NCBI GenBank assembly: GCA_947311435.1
Contig: CAMZKT010000064.1
Span: forward strand, 1-32,931
DNA length: 32,931 nt
From: an uncultured Desulfocapsa sp.
GTDB taxonomy: Bacteria; Desulfobacterota; Desulfobulbia; Desulfobulbales; Desulfocapsaceae
Direction of reading: 5' to 3'
Position numbers and translations under genes: made by a program
Notes under the pieces: model-generated
Database searches by the model: none
What the model was told of the DNA's origin: nothing
Seen by the model: the letters and a program-made list of their open reading frames with translations, nothing else
Part shown: positions 15,995-25,483 of the stretch, one piece after another
Layout of the letters: every line of letters starts with the position of its first letter
Position numbering within the stretch: the stretch's first letter is position 1

Positions 15995-18900
15995 CTACTG
16001 AACTTTTTCAATGTTCCTTGTAAAATATTGTACCGGATGGACAGCGATGTCCTTCTCACTCACCGCCTTCATGGCCATTACAAAGGCAACTGCGCCTGAG
16101 GCAGTTGTGGTATAAGGAATATGCAACTCCAATGCCGCCCGACGTATGGTGTAGGAATCTTCGGTAGCTCGACGCCCCATGGAAGTATTCACAACCCAAC
16201 AAATCTGATTATCCTGCATAAGATCCAAAATATGTGGCCGACCCTCTGATATTTTATTGACCTGCGTACACTGGATATTATTTGATTGTAAGAACTCTGC
16301 AGTTCCGCTGGTTGCAATAAGACTAAATCCCATATCAACAAGTGTTTTAGCAGGAGAAAGAATTGTGCTTTTATCACTGTCTCGAACACTGATAAATACA
16401 GCACCGGAAACCGGAAGAACAGACCCTGCTGCAAGTTGCCCCTTAGCAAGAGCCAGCCCCAGATCATCATCAATCCCCATTACTTCCCCTGTGGATTTCA
16501 TCTCAGGGCCGAGCAGAGTATCAACATTGTCAAAGCGATTAAAGGGAAAGACAGCCTCTTTTACTGCCCAGTGATCAATCTCTACTTCTTCGGTAAGCCC
16601 CAGTTCTCTTAAAGACTTGCCCAGCATAACTTTGGTCGCAATTTTGGCTAGCGGAACACCGGTCGCCTTGGAAACAAATGGAACGGTTCTGGATGCCCTG
16701 GGGTTTACCTCAAGAACGTAAAGGTCAGTTCCCTTTACAGCAAACTGTACATTCATCAGCCCTATAACGCCAAGCTCCAGTGCCATGGCACGACTTGCCT
16801 CCTTAATTTCAGCTATCATCTCACTGGACAGGGTATGCGGGGGCAAAACACAGGCAGAATCACCAGAGTGAATCCCGGCCTCTTCAATATGCTGCATTAT
16901 TCCACCGATGATGGTTTCTTCTCCATCACAGAGAGCATCCACATCCACTTCAATGGCATCTTTTAGAAATTTGTCTATCAGTACCGGATGCTCAGCACCT
17001 GCGATGCCAGGAATGGACATAAAATCACGAATTTCATCATCGTTATAAACAATTCGCATATCCCGTCCGCCCAGCACATAAGAAGGTCTCACCACAACTG
17101 GATATTCTATTATATTTGCGACATTTATTGCATCTTCAAGGGTGTATACAGTGTCGTTTTCCGGTTGACGCAGGCCAAGCTTCTGCAGGAATTGTTGAAA
17201 GCGTTTTCTATCCTCTGCCCTGTCAATGGAATCGGGAGGAGTTCCCACAATGGGTACCCCTTCTTCTTCCAGAGCGACTGCTAAATTAAGCGGAGTCTGA
17301 CCACCGAACTGAACAATGACTCCGTCGGGTTTTTCAAGATCAATGATATTTAACACATCCTCAAGAGTAAGCGGTTCAAAATACAGTTTATCTGAGGTGT
17401 CATAGTCAGTGGAAACCGTTTCCGGATTAGAATTAACCATGATGGATTCCACACCTATTTCTGCAAGCGCAAAAGAGGCATGGACACAGCAGTAATCAAA
17501 TTCTATTCCCTGGCCGATGCGATTAGGTCCACCACCAAGAATTATAATTTTCTTATTTCCTGTTGCCGATGCTTCATTTTCTTGTTCGTAACTCGAATAA
17601 TAATAAGGTGTGTATGATTCAAACTCTGCAGCACAGGTATCCACCAGTTTGTACACAGGCTCTATTCCCAGATTCTTTCGGAGCTCCCGTACATCTTTAC
17701 TGGAAGTCCCTGTGAGAAAAGCAAGTTGATAATCAGAGAACCCATATTCTTTGCACCCTCTCAAAAAACCAGGAGTAAGGCCCTTGAACCCGTTTTCACG
17801 GATCTTTTTCTCTTTTTCAGTAATCTGCTGAAAATTGTAAAGAAACCAAGGATCAATTCCGGTGAGCTCAAAGATTTTCTCGATGGGAACCTCACGGACA
17901 AGTGCCTCGTAAATGAAATTCATCCGCTTGGAAGTGGGCTTTCGCAAACCGCTTTCAAGGTCTTCTCTGTCAAGATTGGAGAGATCTTCTTTTCCGTCAC
18001 CCCCAAAACCAAACCTGCCGGTTTCGAGTGATCGCATTCCCTTCTGAAAAGCCTCTTTAAAGGTTCGCCCCATGGCCATGGTTTCCCCAACAGATTTCAT
18101 GGCGGTACTCAACACATCTTCAGCTTCCGGGAATTTTTCAAAGGTCCAGCGCGGAATTTTCACCACACAATAATCAATGGCGGGTTCAAAGGCAGCATAG
18201 GTTTCACGGGTAATATCATTCTCAAGTTCATCAAGGGTGAACCCCACTGAGAGTTTCGCAGCAATTTTGGCAATGGGAAAACCGGTGGCCTTGGAAGCCA
18301 GTGCAGAACTTCTGGATACACGAGGGTTCATTTCAATAACCATCAATTCACCATCGACAGGATTGACTGCAAACTGAACATTTGAGCCTCCTGTTTCAAC
18401 ACCGATTTCCCGAATAATAGCAGTGGAAGCATCACGCATATCCTGGTACTCTCTATCAGTCAGGGTCTGTGCCGGGGCTACGGTAATAGAATCACCGGTA
18501 TGGACACCCATTGCATCAATATTTTCTATGGAACAGATGATGACAACATTATCCTTGGAATCACGCATTAGCTCAAGTTCAAACTCTTTCCACCCAAGAA
18601 GACTACGTTCAAGCATGATTTCAGTAGTCATGGAAAGATCCAGTCCCGAGATGGCAAGCTCTTCCAGTTCCTGACGATTATAGGCAACTCCCCCACCCGT
18701 GCCACCAAGTGTAAAACTAGGTCGTGCAATAATGGGGAACCCAATATCTTCCCCGGCTTTCATCGCATCTTCAAGCGTATGCACAATGTAGGATTTGGGA
18801 ACATTTAAGCCAATGCTTTCCATGGCGTCCTTAAATTCTTCTCTGCCCTCTGCTTTTTTGATAACTTTAACATCAGCAGCCAGCATCTCCACATTATACT

Positions 18901-19228
18901 TTTCAAGAGCTCCGAGTTCTGCGACCTTAATGGCTGTGTTGAGTGCCGTTTGTCCACCAAGCGTAGGGAGCAACGCATCCGGCCGTTCCTTTTCGATTAC
19001 CTTAATTACCATCTCCGGTGTGATAGGCTCGATGTAAGTGCAATCTGCAAGCTCAGGATCAGTCATAATAGTGGCAGGATTTGAGTTGATGAGAATAACT
19101 TCATAGCCCTCTTCCTTCAAGGCCTTAACTGCCTGAGCACCGGAATAATCAAACTCACAGGCCTGACTGATTATGATTGGACCGGAACCTATGATGAGTA
19201 TTTTTTTTATGTCTGTACGTTTTGGCAT
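15995..19228 (-). CDS. carB: Carbamoyl-phosphate synthase large subunit
   Basis: Uses ammonia from CarA, bicarbonate and two ATP to make carbamoyl phosphate for pyrimidine and arginine synthesis. The 1077 residues are full family length. Two homologous halves are visible. The first begins [19 protein letters not shown] and contains [13 protein letters not shown] and [18 protein letters not shown]. The second begins [18 protein letters not shown] and contains [10 protein letters not shown] and [18 protein letters not shown]. The C-terminal region (about 935-1077) is the MGS-like allosteric domain ([18 protein letters not shown]). carA lies 57 bp upstream on the same strand, so the two subunits are probably co-transcribed. 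The Shine-Dalgarno is weak. Confidence 0.98.
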   Translation of the reverse strand: MPKRTDIKKILIIGSGPIIISQACEFDYSGAQAVKALKEEGYEVILINSNPATIMTDPELADCTYIEPITPEMVIKVIEKERPDALLPTLGGQTALNTAIKVAELGALEKYNVEMLAADVKVIKKAEGREEFKDAMESIGLNVPKSYIVHTLEDAMKAGEDIGFPIIARPSFTLGGTGGGVAYNRQELEELAISGLDLSMTTEIMLERSLLGWKEFELELMRDSKDNVVIICSIENIDAMGVHTGDSITVAPAQTLTDREYQDMRDASTAIIREIGVETGGSNVQFAVNPVDGELMVIEMNPRVSRSSALASKATGFPIAKIAAKLSVGFTLDELENDITRETYAAFEPAIDYCVVKIPRWTFEKFPEAEDVLSTAMKSVGETMAMGRTFKEAFQKGMRSLETGRFGFGGDGKEDLSNLDREDLESGLRKPTSKRMNFIYEALVREVPIEKIFELTGIDPWFLYNFQQITEKEKKIRENGFKGLTPGFLRGCKEYGFSDYQLAFLTGTSSKDVRELRKNLGIEPVYKLVDTCAAEFESYTPYYYSSYEQENEASATGNKKIIILGGGPNRIGQGIEFDYCCVHASFALAEIGVESIMVNSNPETVSTDYDTSDKLYFEPLTLEDVLNIIDLEKPDGVIVQFGGQTPLNLAVALEEEGVPIVGTPPDSIDRAEDRKRFQQFLQKLGLRQPENDTVYTLEDAINVANIIEYPVVVRPSYVLGGRDMRIVYNDDEIRDFMSIPGIAGAEHPVLIDKFLKDAIEVDVDALCDGEETIIGGIMQHIEEAGIHSGDSACVLPPHTLSSEMIAEIKEASRAMALELGVIGLMNVQFAVKGTDLYVLEVNPRASRTVPFVSKATGVPLAKIATKVMLGKSLRELGLTEEVEIDHWAVKEAVFPFNRFDNVDTLLGPEMKSTGEVMGIDDDLGLALAKGQLAAGSVLPVSGAVFISVRDSDKSTILSPAKTLVDMGFSLIATSGTAEFLQSNNIQCTQVNKISEGRPHILDLMQDNQICWVVNTSMGRRATEDSYTIRRAALELHIPYTTTASGAVAFVMAMKAVSEKDIAVHPVQYFTRNIEKVQ

Positions 19229-19285
19229 AAGCGAGGGGATTTCCGAATGTTAACGTTTTTTATTCTTTTCTGGACGGGATATTAC

Positions 19286-20407
19286 CTAGTTACGCATCAT
19301 TTCGATAAATTGGTCAAAATGATACATGGTGTCGTGAGGGCCAGGAGCGTGCTCAGGGTGATACTGAACAGAAAATGCAGGGAATTTTTTATGCCGGATC
19401 CCTGCCACGGAACCATCGTTCAGATTGATATGGGTCAACTCAACCTCATCCGGGTTTAACGTGTCCATATCTACACAGAACCCATGATTCTGAGATGTAA
19501 TCACAACTTTTCCTGTCTCAAGATCCTTCACGGGTTGATTCCCCCCACGGTGCCCGAATTTAAGCTTATAGGTGGACCCTCCATAAGAAAGAGCAAGAAT
19601 CTGATGACCGAGGCAGATACCAAATATAGGTTTTTTCCCAAGTAATTCCCGTATAGTATCAACAGCGGTGGGCACACCTTCAGGGTCACCGGGACCGTTG
19701 GAGAGAAAAATACCATCCGGGTTCATAGCAAGAACAGTCGCAGCATCGGTTGAAGCGGGAACAACCTGCACCTGGCATCCTTTTTCAGTGAGTATCTGAG
19801 CCTGATTATATTTCAGGCCAAAATCAAAGGCTACCACCTTAAGAGGATCAACCATTCCGGATTGGGCAGTTCTAAAGTCTACTCCGGGAACCGGCGCTTC
19901 ATCAGCCCAGCCATAGGGTTCCCGACAACCTACCCTGCTCACCATATCTCGCCCGACAAGTCCTGTCCAGGATCGAGCTTTTACTACTAGTGATTCAGGA
20001 TCAGAATCACTAGTTGAGACAATTCCTTTCATTGCACCCTGCGTACGAATATGTCTTACAAGTGCACGAGTATCAAAGCCTTCGACACCCAGGGTTCCAT
20101 TTTCAATCAGGAAATCGGCCAGAGTCTGTTCGGATCTGTAATTAGACGGATAAGCATTGTATTCTTTAACAAGAAAAGCTTTTGGATGAACAGAGGAAGA
20201 CTCCATATCAGCTTTATTCGTCCCGTAATTTCCAATAAGAGGGTAGGTCATTGTAACAATCTGGCCAGTATATGAGGGGTCGGTCAAGATCTCCTGATTC
20301 CCACTCATCGAAGTATTGAAAACGATCTCACCTACGGCTTCGCCGGATCCAGTAAAGGAACGTCCCTCAAATAGAGTCCCGTCTTCCAGAGCAATCAATG
20401 CTTTCAT
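19286..20407 (-). CDS. carA: Carbamoyl-phosphate synthase small subunit (glutaminase)
   Basis: Hydrolyses glutamine and passes ammonia to CarB. The protein has 373 residues. The N-terminal CPSase_sm domain ([15 protein letters not shown], then [16 protein letters not shown]) is followed by a class I glutamine amidotransferase domain with nucleophile Cys265 in FGICLGHQ and His350/Glu352 in [10 protein letters not shown], so the triad is intact. The frame extends to 20452, but ATG 20407 with AGGA five bases upstream matches the family start. It is the first gene of the minus-strand run; its upstream region abuts the inverted-repeat element starting at 20464. Confidence 0.97.
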   Translation of the reverse strand: MKALIALEDGTLFEGRSFTGSGEAVGEIVFNTSMSGNQEILTDPSYTGQIVTMTYPLIGNYGTNKADMESSSVHPKAFLVKEYNAYPSNYRSEQTLADFLIENGTLGVEGFDTRALVRHIRTQGAMKGIVSTSDSDPESLVVKARSWTGLVGRDMVSRVGCREPYGWADEAPVPGVDFRTAQSGMVDPLKVVAFDFGLKYNQAQILTEKGCQVQVVPASTDAATVLAMNPDGIFLSNGPGDPEGVPTAVDTIRELLGKKPIFGICLGHQILALSYGGSTYKLKFGHRGGNQPVKDLETGKVVITSQNHGFCVDMDTLNPDEVELTHINLNDGSVAGIRHKKFPAFSVQYHPEHAPGPHDTMYHFDQFIEMMRN

Positions 20408-20463
20408 ATATATCCTTTGTCCTTCGTTTCCAGGAGTAAAGCGCTTTTGCAAACTTTTTTATT

Positions 20464-20976
20464 TGATGGCGTCGTAAAACTCTTCATCTAATTCGTTGCT
20501 GTATTTTGTCTAATTACGACGCACCCTATTCCTCTGAAATTAAACAAGAAATAGGCGACTCGCACCTGAAGTTTTTTAACTTACCCGCCTCTCTATTGAC
20601 CTTTTTACGAGCTTATCTTATTTAGAACAGATGTACTTTTACATAAAGATGATCTCATTCTACAATACCATTTTGGTAGTCATGGGCAGTAAAAAAAATC
20701 ATAGCATTAGACTCAAGAAATGGACTGGAGTCAACAGGAATCGCAATCGTTTTTACAAAACCAGATTTTTTTACCTTTACACCTCCATTTTCCTTTTTTT
20801 CCTTCTCCTAATTGATTAGGATATTGAATTGACTTGAAAGCTGTCAAAGTCTCATTGGTCAGCTTCGTTATGTATAGTCTGTATAGAAACAATTAGGTGT
20901 GATAAACTCGTAAAAAGGTCAATCGAGAAATGAGTAAGTAAAAAACTTCAGATGAAGAGTTCTTACGACGCCATCA
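20464..20976. repeat. MITE-like imperfect inverted-repeat element
   Basis: The ends of this 513-bp segment are inverted copies. Outer arms: 20464-20489 (TGATGGCGTCGTAAAACTCT...) matches the reverse complement of 20950-20976 with one inserted base. Inner arms: 20565-20617 matches the reverse complement of 20901-20952 at about 45 of 53 positions, including a 17-base exact run over ATTGACC-TTTTTACGAG. In the right arm the outer and inner parts touch; in the left arm about 75 extra bases (20490-20564) separate them, and these contain another inverted TTACGACGC. The interior (20618-20900) has no transposase or convincing gene. No target-site duplication was recognised. It could be a non-autonomous mobile element or a large hairpin-forming repeat. 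Confidence 0.75.
20618..20900. other. AT-rich interior of the inverted-repeat element
   Basis: These 283 bases lie between the two inverted arms. They contain poly-T and poly-A runs and a short palindrome, CCTAAT-TG-ATTAGG, at 20807-20820. A 62-codon open frame (20631-20819) has no Shine-Dalgarno, and its composition looks like chance. I see nothing else. Confidence 0.5.
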
Positions 20977-21223
20977 GGTGTAGGCAATTAGCAATAATTA
21001 TAGATGGAGCACCAGCCAAATATTTTCCTTTCACCTAGATCCTGAAATTGTCGCTTCCACAGGGCAAAGAAAATGTAAATTTACATATTCACCCAAATAG
21101 TGAACAGGCTATTTCGACGAATACTTCATACTACCTTGAAATAAAGTATGAATCATTGTTTTAATTTTCTAAAGTACTGGATTTAAGGTTCACACTATTT
21201 TCCCCTTCCCATAAGGATCAATC
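20977..21223. promoter_or_regulatory. Upstream region of the cyclophilin-FKBP gene with palindromes
   Basis: Two inverted repeats lie here. ATGTAAATTTACAT at 21073-21086 is a perfect 14-bp palindrome. TTCATACT (21125-21132) and AGTATGAA (21145-21152) pair across 12 bases. Both suit operator sites. The second overlaps TTGAAA (21137-21142), a possible -35, but no good -10 was found. The gene's Shine-Dalgarno, AAGGA, lies just before ATG 21224. Confidence 0.35.
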
Positions 21224-22255
21224 ATGCATAAAATTGCATTTTCGTTTATCACCGCATTTATATTATTATTTATTTCATTTGGAGAATCCGCAATGGCAGA
21301 AAACACATTGGCAGATGGCATGTATGCCAAATTCGTCACCAATAAGGGCGAAATCGTTTGTGAACTTGAATTCACAAAAACTCCCATAACTGTAGCAAAT
21401 TTTGTGGGGCTTGCCGAGGGTACTAAAGAACTTGGAGGCGGTGCTGGGACAACAGGCACTCGTTTCTACGATGGTCTCAAATTCCACAGGGTAATTGACA
21501 ATTTCATGATCCAGGGTGGATGCCCTCTGGGAACCGGCACAGGTGGTCCGGGATACACCTTCCCTGATGAAATAGACCCAAGCCTCAAACACAACGCCCC
21601 CGGCATCCTTTCCATGGCCAATGCGGGCCCTGGCACAAATGGCAGCCAATTCTTCATTACCCATGTTCCCACTCCGCATCTTGATGGAAAACATACCGTT
21701 TTTGGCCATGTTGTCTCAGGCATGGATGTAGTCAATAAGATACAGAAAGATGACACTATTGAGACGGTCGAGATCATCCGAGTTGGCTCCAAAGCCAAAG
21801 CTTTTAAAAGCGACCAGGCAGCTTTTGACGCTCTTCTAGAAGGTCAAGAATCAACAGCTAAAGAAAAAGAACTCGCTGCCATGGAAGAAGCAATGAAGCA
21901 GATCAACACCCAGTATCCTGATGCCGTCACAACCGAAACTGGGCTCAGATATGTGATCACAACAGAAGGTACCGGCGAAGCCCCTTCTGCCGGTGATATG
22001 GTCAAGGTTCACTATACCGGGAAACTGTTAGATGGAACCACATTCGATTCCTCCATAGAACGAGGAGTTCCCATTGACTTCCCTGTTGGCCAGGGAAGGG
22101 TTATAAAGGGTTGGGACGAAGCACTCCTCACAATGAAAAAGGGGGAAAAACGTACTCTTATCATCCCATCTAACCTCGGATACGGGCCATCAGGGCGTGG
22201 TCCTATCCCCCCGAATGCAACTATGATTTTTGATGTGGAGCTAATTGACTTTTAA
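21224..22255 (+). CDS. Exported dual-family peptidyl-prolyl isomerase (cyclophilin + FKBP)
   Basis: A 343-residue folding helper with two unrelated prolyl-isomerase domains. A signal peptide (about 1-25, ending SAMA before EN) sends it to the periplasm or outside. The cyclophilin domain (about 32-190) has [13 protein letters not shown] with catalytic Arg89, and NGSQFFIT. The position of CypA Trp121 is His152 ([10 protein letters not shown]), as in cyclosporin-insensitive bacterial cyclophilins. A helical linker (about 195-235) leads to the FKBP domain (about 250-343) with [25 protein letters not shown] and [15 protein letters not shown], so the pocket residues are kept. This domain order matches the CFBP dual-family immunophilins described in Flavobacterium. 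It is probably a single-gene unit: a terminator follows directly. Confidence 0.93.
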   Translation: MHKIAFSFITAFILLFISFGESAMAENTLADGMYAKFVTNKGEIVCELEFTKTPITVANFVGLAEGTKELGGGAGTTGTRFYDGLKFHRVIDNFMIQGGCPLGTGTGGPGYTFPDEIDPSLKHNAPGILSMANAGPGTNGSQFFITHVPTPHLDGKHTVFGHVVSGMDVVNKIQKDDTIETVEIIRVGSKAKAFKSDQAAFDALLEGQESTAKEKELAAMEEAMKQINTQYPDAVTTETGLRYVITTEGTGEAPSAGDMVKVHYTGKLLDGTTFDSSIERGVPIDFPVGQGRVIKGWDEALLTMKKGEKRTLIIPSNLGYGPSGRGPIPPNATMIFDVELIDF

Positions 22256-22281
22256 TAAACACTGCCATAAAATACTTTATG

Positions 22282-22318
22282 AAGGCCATACCGGATATTA
22301 TTCCTGTGTGGCCTTTTT
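22282..22318 (+). terminator. Rho-independent terminator after the PPIase gene
   Basis: AAGGCCATAC at 22282-22291 pairs with GTGTGGCCTT at 22306-22315 (10 bp including one T-G wobble), followed on the plus strand by a run of T to 22318. It starts 27 bases after the PPIase stop codon and separates that gene from the next regulator. Confidence 0.75.
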
Positions 22319-22372
22319 CCATTGAACATGCAAAAGAATCCGATATGCGGCTAAAGCGACAAGGAGAGTGGA

Positions 22373-23566
22373 ATGCTTGTAATTTTTTGTGAAGAATGCG
22401 GTGGGAAAAACATAATTGCTCAAGACACTCTTGAGAGTATTGGAGATCAAACCATCAACTGCCAGGTGTGTGACAATCAAATTTCCAGAGAAACCATCAT
22501 CTCTTATTCCAAGTCTAGCACGGGTACAGATACCAAGAACCTCAGATTACTCTTTGTAGATGATGATCCTGTTTTTCTTGACATCATGGGTGCTGCCATA
22601 ACCGATGAATACATGGTAAGCGTTGCCCAAACAGGAGAAGAAGGCCTGCGGCTCGCCAAAGAGCTAATGCCCAGCATAGTTTTTCTTGATGTCAATATGC
22701 CGGAAATGGACGGTTATGAAGTATGCAAAAGATTAAAAAAGGATGTACAACTGCGCCACATACCTGTCATATTTATTTCTGCCAATAGAACCTCGAACGA
22801 CGAATGGAAGGGCTTATCTCTTGGAGCAATCGACTATATGAACAAGCCCATTGAACCACAAATATTCCATGCCAGAGTGGGTAATCATATAAGAACACAG
22901 AAGCTCTTGGATGAACAGAGAAAGGAAGCTCAGAATTTTCTGGAGATTTCCAAAAAATTACACAGAAACACAATACTATTAGAGGAAGAACAATATACCC
23001 ATCGTTTTTCGCTACTGGCTTTAAAAAAAGGACTTGACGAAGCCGATCAGCTTGTGACCCTACTCGATGCCCAAGGAAAAATCACATGGGCTAACAAACA
23101 ATTCCTCAACGCATTTCCCCGGCCTGCAGAAAAAATAATCGGCCAATCCTGCTCCCAATTCTTTTCCACCCCTGATACAGAATGTACCACCTGTTTTAAG
23201 CCATCAGTAAAACAAAATGACCAGTACCAGGAAGTCGAGCATTTCAGCAGTACATTACAAGCCCTGGTCTCACATAAGCACATTCCTCTTTTCAATGATG
23301 ACGGTGAGCTCCTTTCGCAAATCCATGTAGCAAGTATTCAGGATAGCTCTCAAGAAAACAAAAAAGAAGATAGGCCTCTGGAGCAATCCACTTTGGAACA
23401 TCTGGCTGAGATGGAAAATATTGTAGCCACGCTTACTGCCGTTAGCCACTCCATTACCAACTCCGTAGCAGAGGATGAACAGTTTACCCAATATTGCAAT
23501 TTTGTGACAAATTCACTAAAGAAACTTACCGAATTGTTTGGTGAAATAGCTGCCTGCACGAAGTAG
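22373..23566 (+). CDS. Zinc-ribbon, REC and PAS regulator without output domain
   Basis: A 397-residue cytoplasmic signalling protein. An N-terminal zinc ribbon has two Cys pairs (C6-x2-C9 and C30-x2-C33). The receiver domain (about 57-175) has Asp63-65, phospho-acceptor Asp106 in FLDVNMPEMDG, Ser136 and Lys158, so it looks functional. A helical segment (about 175-225) leads to a PAS domain (about 225-335; TLLDAQGKITWANKQFLNAF) that contains a CTTC pair near residue 265. The C-terminus is a helical region of about 60 residues, with no kinase, GGDEF, EAL or DNA-binding motif. AGGAG lies six bases before ATG 22373. No kinase adjoins it, so its partner is unknown. The Cys pairs could sense metal or redox state; that is speculation. 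Confidence 0.82.
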   Translation: MLVIFCEECGGKNIIAQDTLESIGDQTINCQVCDNQISRETIISYSKSSTGTDTKNLRLLFVDDDPVFLDIMGAAITDEYMVSVAQTGEEGLRLAKELMPSIVFLDVNMPEMDGYEVCKRLKKDVQLRHIPVIFISANRTSNDEWKGLSLGAIDYMNKPIEPQIFHARVGNHIRTQKLLDEQRKEAQNFLEISKKLHRNTILLEEEQYTHRFSLLALKKGLDEADQLVTLLDAQGKITWANKQFLNAFPRPAEKIIGQSCSQFFSTPDTECTTCFKPSVKQNDQYQEVEHFSSTLQALVSHKHIPLFNDDGELLSQIHVASIQDSSQENKKEDRPLEQSTLEHLAEMENIVATLTAVSHSITNSVAEDEQFTQYCNFVTNSLKKLTELFGEIAACTK

Positions 23567-23581
23567 TGAATGACGCCACAC

Positions 23582-25204
23582 CTACTCCATAAGAAGAAGG
23601 TGTATTAAAGGCGCGACACTGCCCCCTTGCTCAAACTTCCCCTCAACTCCACGGTTTCGACCACTCTTCCATTGTATCCTGGCACCCGCCGAACCGGGAA
23701 GATCGTAGGCTATAAAACCAGAATTAATTGTATTTATAACAAGTTCATAGTCTGCATCAAGATCAATGTTGGCAATGGTTGGTGCTGGTAGAGCTCCATT
23801 TTCATGTTTACTTGCAGATTTAGGAAGTGGAAGATTTTGCTCATGCAACAAGGTTCCCCTGCAATCTAAGATGTGAAGCTTCCCAAGACGCATTCCCGAT
23901 GTCGCTTTTTGAACCCATGAAGTAAAAATCACTTCGCTGCAACCATCACGATCAAGATCCGCAACCACGGGTTCTGAAGCAAAACGTACAAACCCATCGG
24001 AACTTTTAAAAATAGAATGTGGCCAGCTATGATGTTCTGTTTTGTCCAGCCAATATGCATGCATTTTCCCATCATATGACGAGAACAGAACCTCCTTCTC
24101 CCCGTCATTATCCAAATCTACAACCACCGGATTTGGCAGACAATTTTCTATCTGTGCGTACGATTCACTTAGAGGTGTTCCAGTATTTACAGGAGCCTGC
24201 TCCCAGTTCCATGCCCCCTTCCTGAATCGACTGCGATCCGCATTAAAGATAAAGAGAGCAGTATACTTACCAGGAGGGTGTCCGACAGCACAATCATACA
24301 TATTCCCGGTCACGACAACTTCCTTCCTGCCATCACCGTCCACATCGCTTATAACACTGGCACCATGAGCGAAGTTGCTCCTATAGCTTTCGGAACGTAC
24401 ACCGTCACAGCGTCCCCAGCCACGAATCTCAGTAGTATAGCTTTCCCATGTCCCCACAGCACCCCAGGGTTTTCCCCCAAAAAGAGATGCTGCTGCCAAT
24501 TCCGTACCATCTGGTCGATATGCACAAAGGGTTGTCACATCAGATGGAACGACTATTTCCTCCTGTCCATCATTATCAAGATCAGCTGCCCATGCATTAT
24601 CGTTAAACACTCCATAGGCCGATCCCGCTCCCGGGGAAAGCTGAGGCCAACCGGATCTCAAGACCCCGTTATGTTCAAATACCCAGGTGTTTATTTTCCC
24701 GTAAGTAGCACCGGTTACTATAATTTCTTCCGTCCCATCCCTATCAATGTCACTGACAAACAAACCACGCAATTCATTTGTGAGAGGACGTTTAGGCCAC
24801 CCCTGTTTAAAATATCCCTGGTTATTATAAACAGACACATAGCCTCCACTATGGGCCGTTATTATGTCAGGACTGTTGTCTCCATCAACATCCTTTATCC
24901 ATATTCCTGGCCACGTTCGATGGCTGTAACCAGGCTCGCTCTTACGATCCTTACCCGGATTAACACGCCAGATAACTTCACCAGTACTGCCTTCCAAAGC
25001 AACAATCGAATACGCTGAAGCCACGATCTCCATGGTTCCGTTACCGTCAAGGTCAGCAACTGCCGGTGATGAATACCAGCCTGTTTCACACCAGGATGAA
25101 TAACAACCACCATTCTTCCATTTAAGGACAGGCGCCTTAACTTCGGCAGTTGCCCTTACTGGACAAAAAAGTATCCATAGCAAAAACGGTATTAGCTTAT
25201 TCAT
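23582..25204 (-). CDS. Secreted FG-GAP/VCBS-repeat beta-propeller protein
   Basis: A 540-residue exported protein with a signal peptide (about 1-20, ending RATA). Eight repeats each carry a calcium-binding-like DxDxDG or near match: DLDGNG 51-56, DVDGDN 105-110, DIDRDG 152-157, DLDNDG 208-213, DVDGDG 287-292, DLDNDG 363-368, DLDRDG 416-421 and the degenerate DLDADY 481-486. Most are followed by a hydrophobic strand such as EIVVPS, the pattern of integrin-like FG-GAP propellers. There is no enzyme motif, sortase signal or membrane anchor. Function is unknown; relatives are found in cell-surface adhesion or polysaccharide contexts. It converges with the upstream regulator and has no operon partner. 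GGAG precedes the ATG by eight bases. Confidence 0.85.
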   Translation of the reverse strand: MNKLIPFLLWILFCPVRATAEVKAPVLKWKNGGCYSSWCETGWYSSPAVADLDGNGTMEIVASAYSIVALEGSTGEVIWRVNPGKDRKSEPGYSHRTWPGIWIKDVDGDNSPDIITAHSGGYVSVYNNQGYFKQGWPKRPLTNELRGLFVSDIDRDGTEEIIVTGATYGKINTWVFEHNGVLRSGWPQLSPGAGSAYGVFNDNAWAADLDNDGQEEIVVPSDVTTLCAYRPDGTELAAASLFGGKPWGAVGTWESYTTEIRGWGRCDGVRSESYRSNFAHGASVISDVDGDGRKEVVVTGNMYDCAVGHPPGKYTALFIFNADRSRFRKGAWNWEQAPVNTGTPLSESYAQIENCLPNPVVVDLDNDGEKEVLFSSYDGKMHAYWLDKTEHHSWPHSIFKSSDGFVRFASEPVVADLDRDGCSEVIFTSWVQKATSGMRLGKLHILDCRGTLLHEQNLPLPKSASKHENGALPAPTIANIDLDADYELVINTINSGFIAYDLPGSAGARIQWKSGRNRGVEGKFEQGGSVAPLIHLLLME

Positions 25205-25483
25205 AGCGACAACTCCAAATGACAGAAAACAATATACATACAGTGAGTAAGGCGTTCAGCTCGTCTATCCGGCTCCCAGTTAAAGCAATAAAAGCATAAC
25301 AGGACAAAAACTGTTTTCTTTACAGGCACAGTTAGCGTACTTCCCGGTTCAAAGGCTCCGATATCCATAGGAGCTGAGCGCAGGTTTCCAAAAATGGCGT
25401 CAACAGGGCAAACGTTATCCCCTAGTTCCCCAGTATCCCTGGCAGGGCTTCCAGAGGCAGAAAGAAATAATCAGTGTTTACAA

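Noticed and set aside
16988-18031. Several plus-strand open frames within carB
   Set aside because: Antisense shadows of a conserved enzyme with intact ATP-grasp motifs; none shows a domain.
20631-20819. 62-codon open frame inside the inverted-repeat element
   Set aside because: No Shine-Dalgarno, AT-driven composition rich in Phe, Tyr, Lys and Asn, and no recognisable domain; it fits chance in an AT-rich segment.
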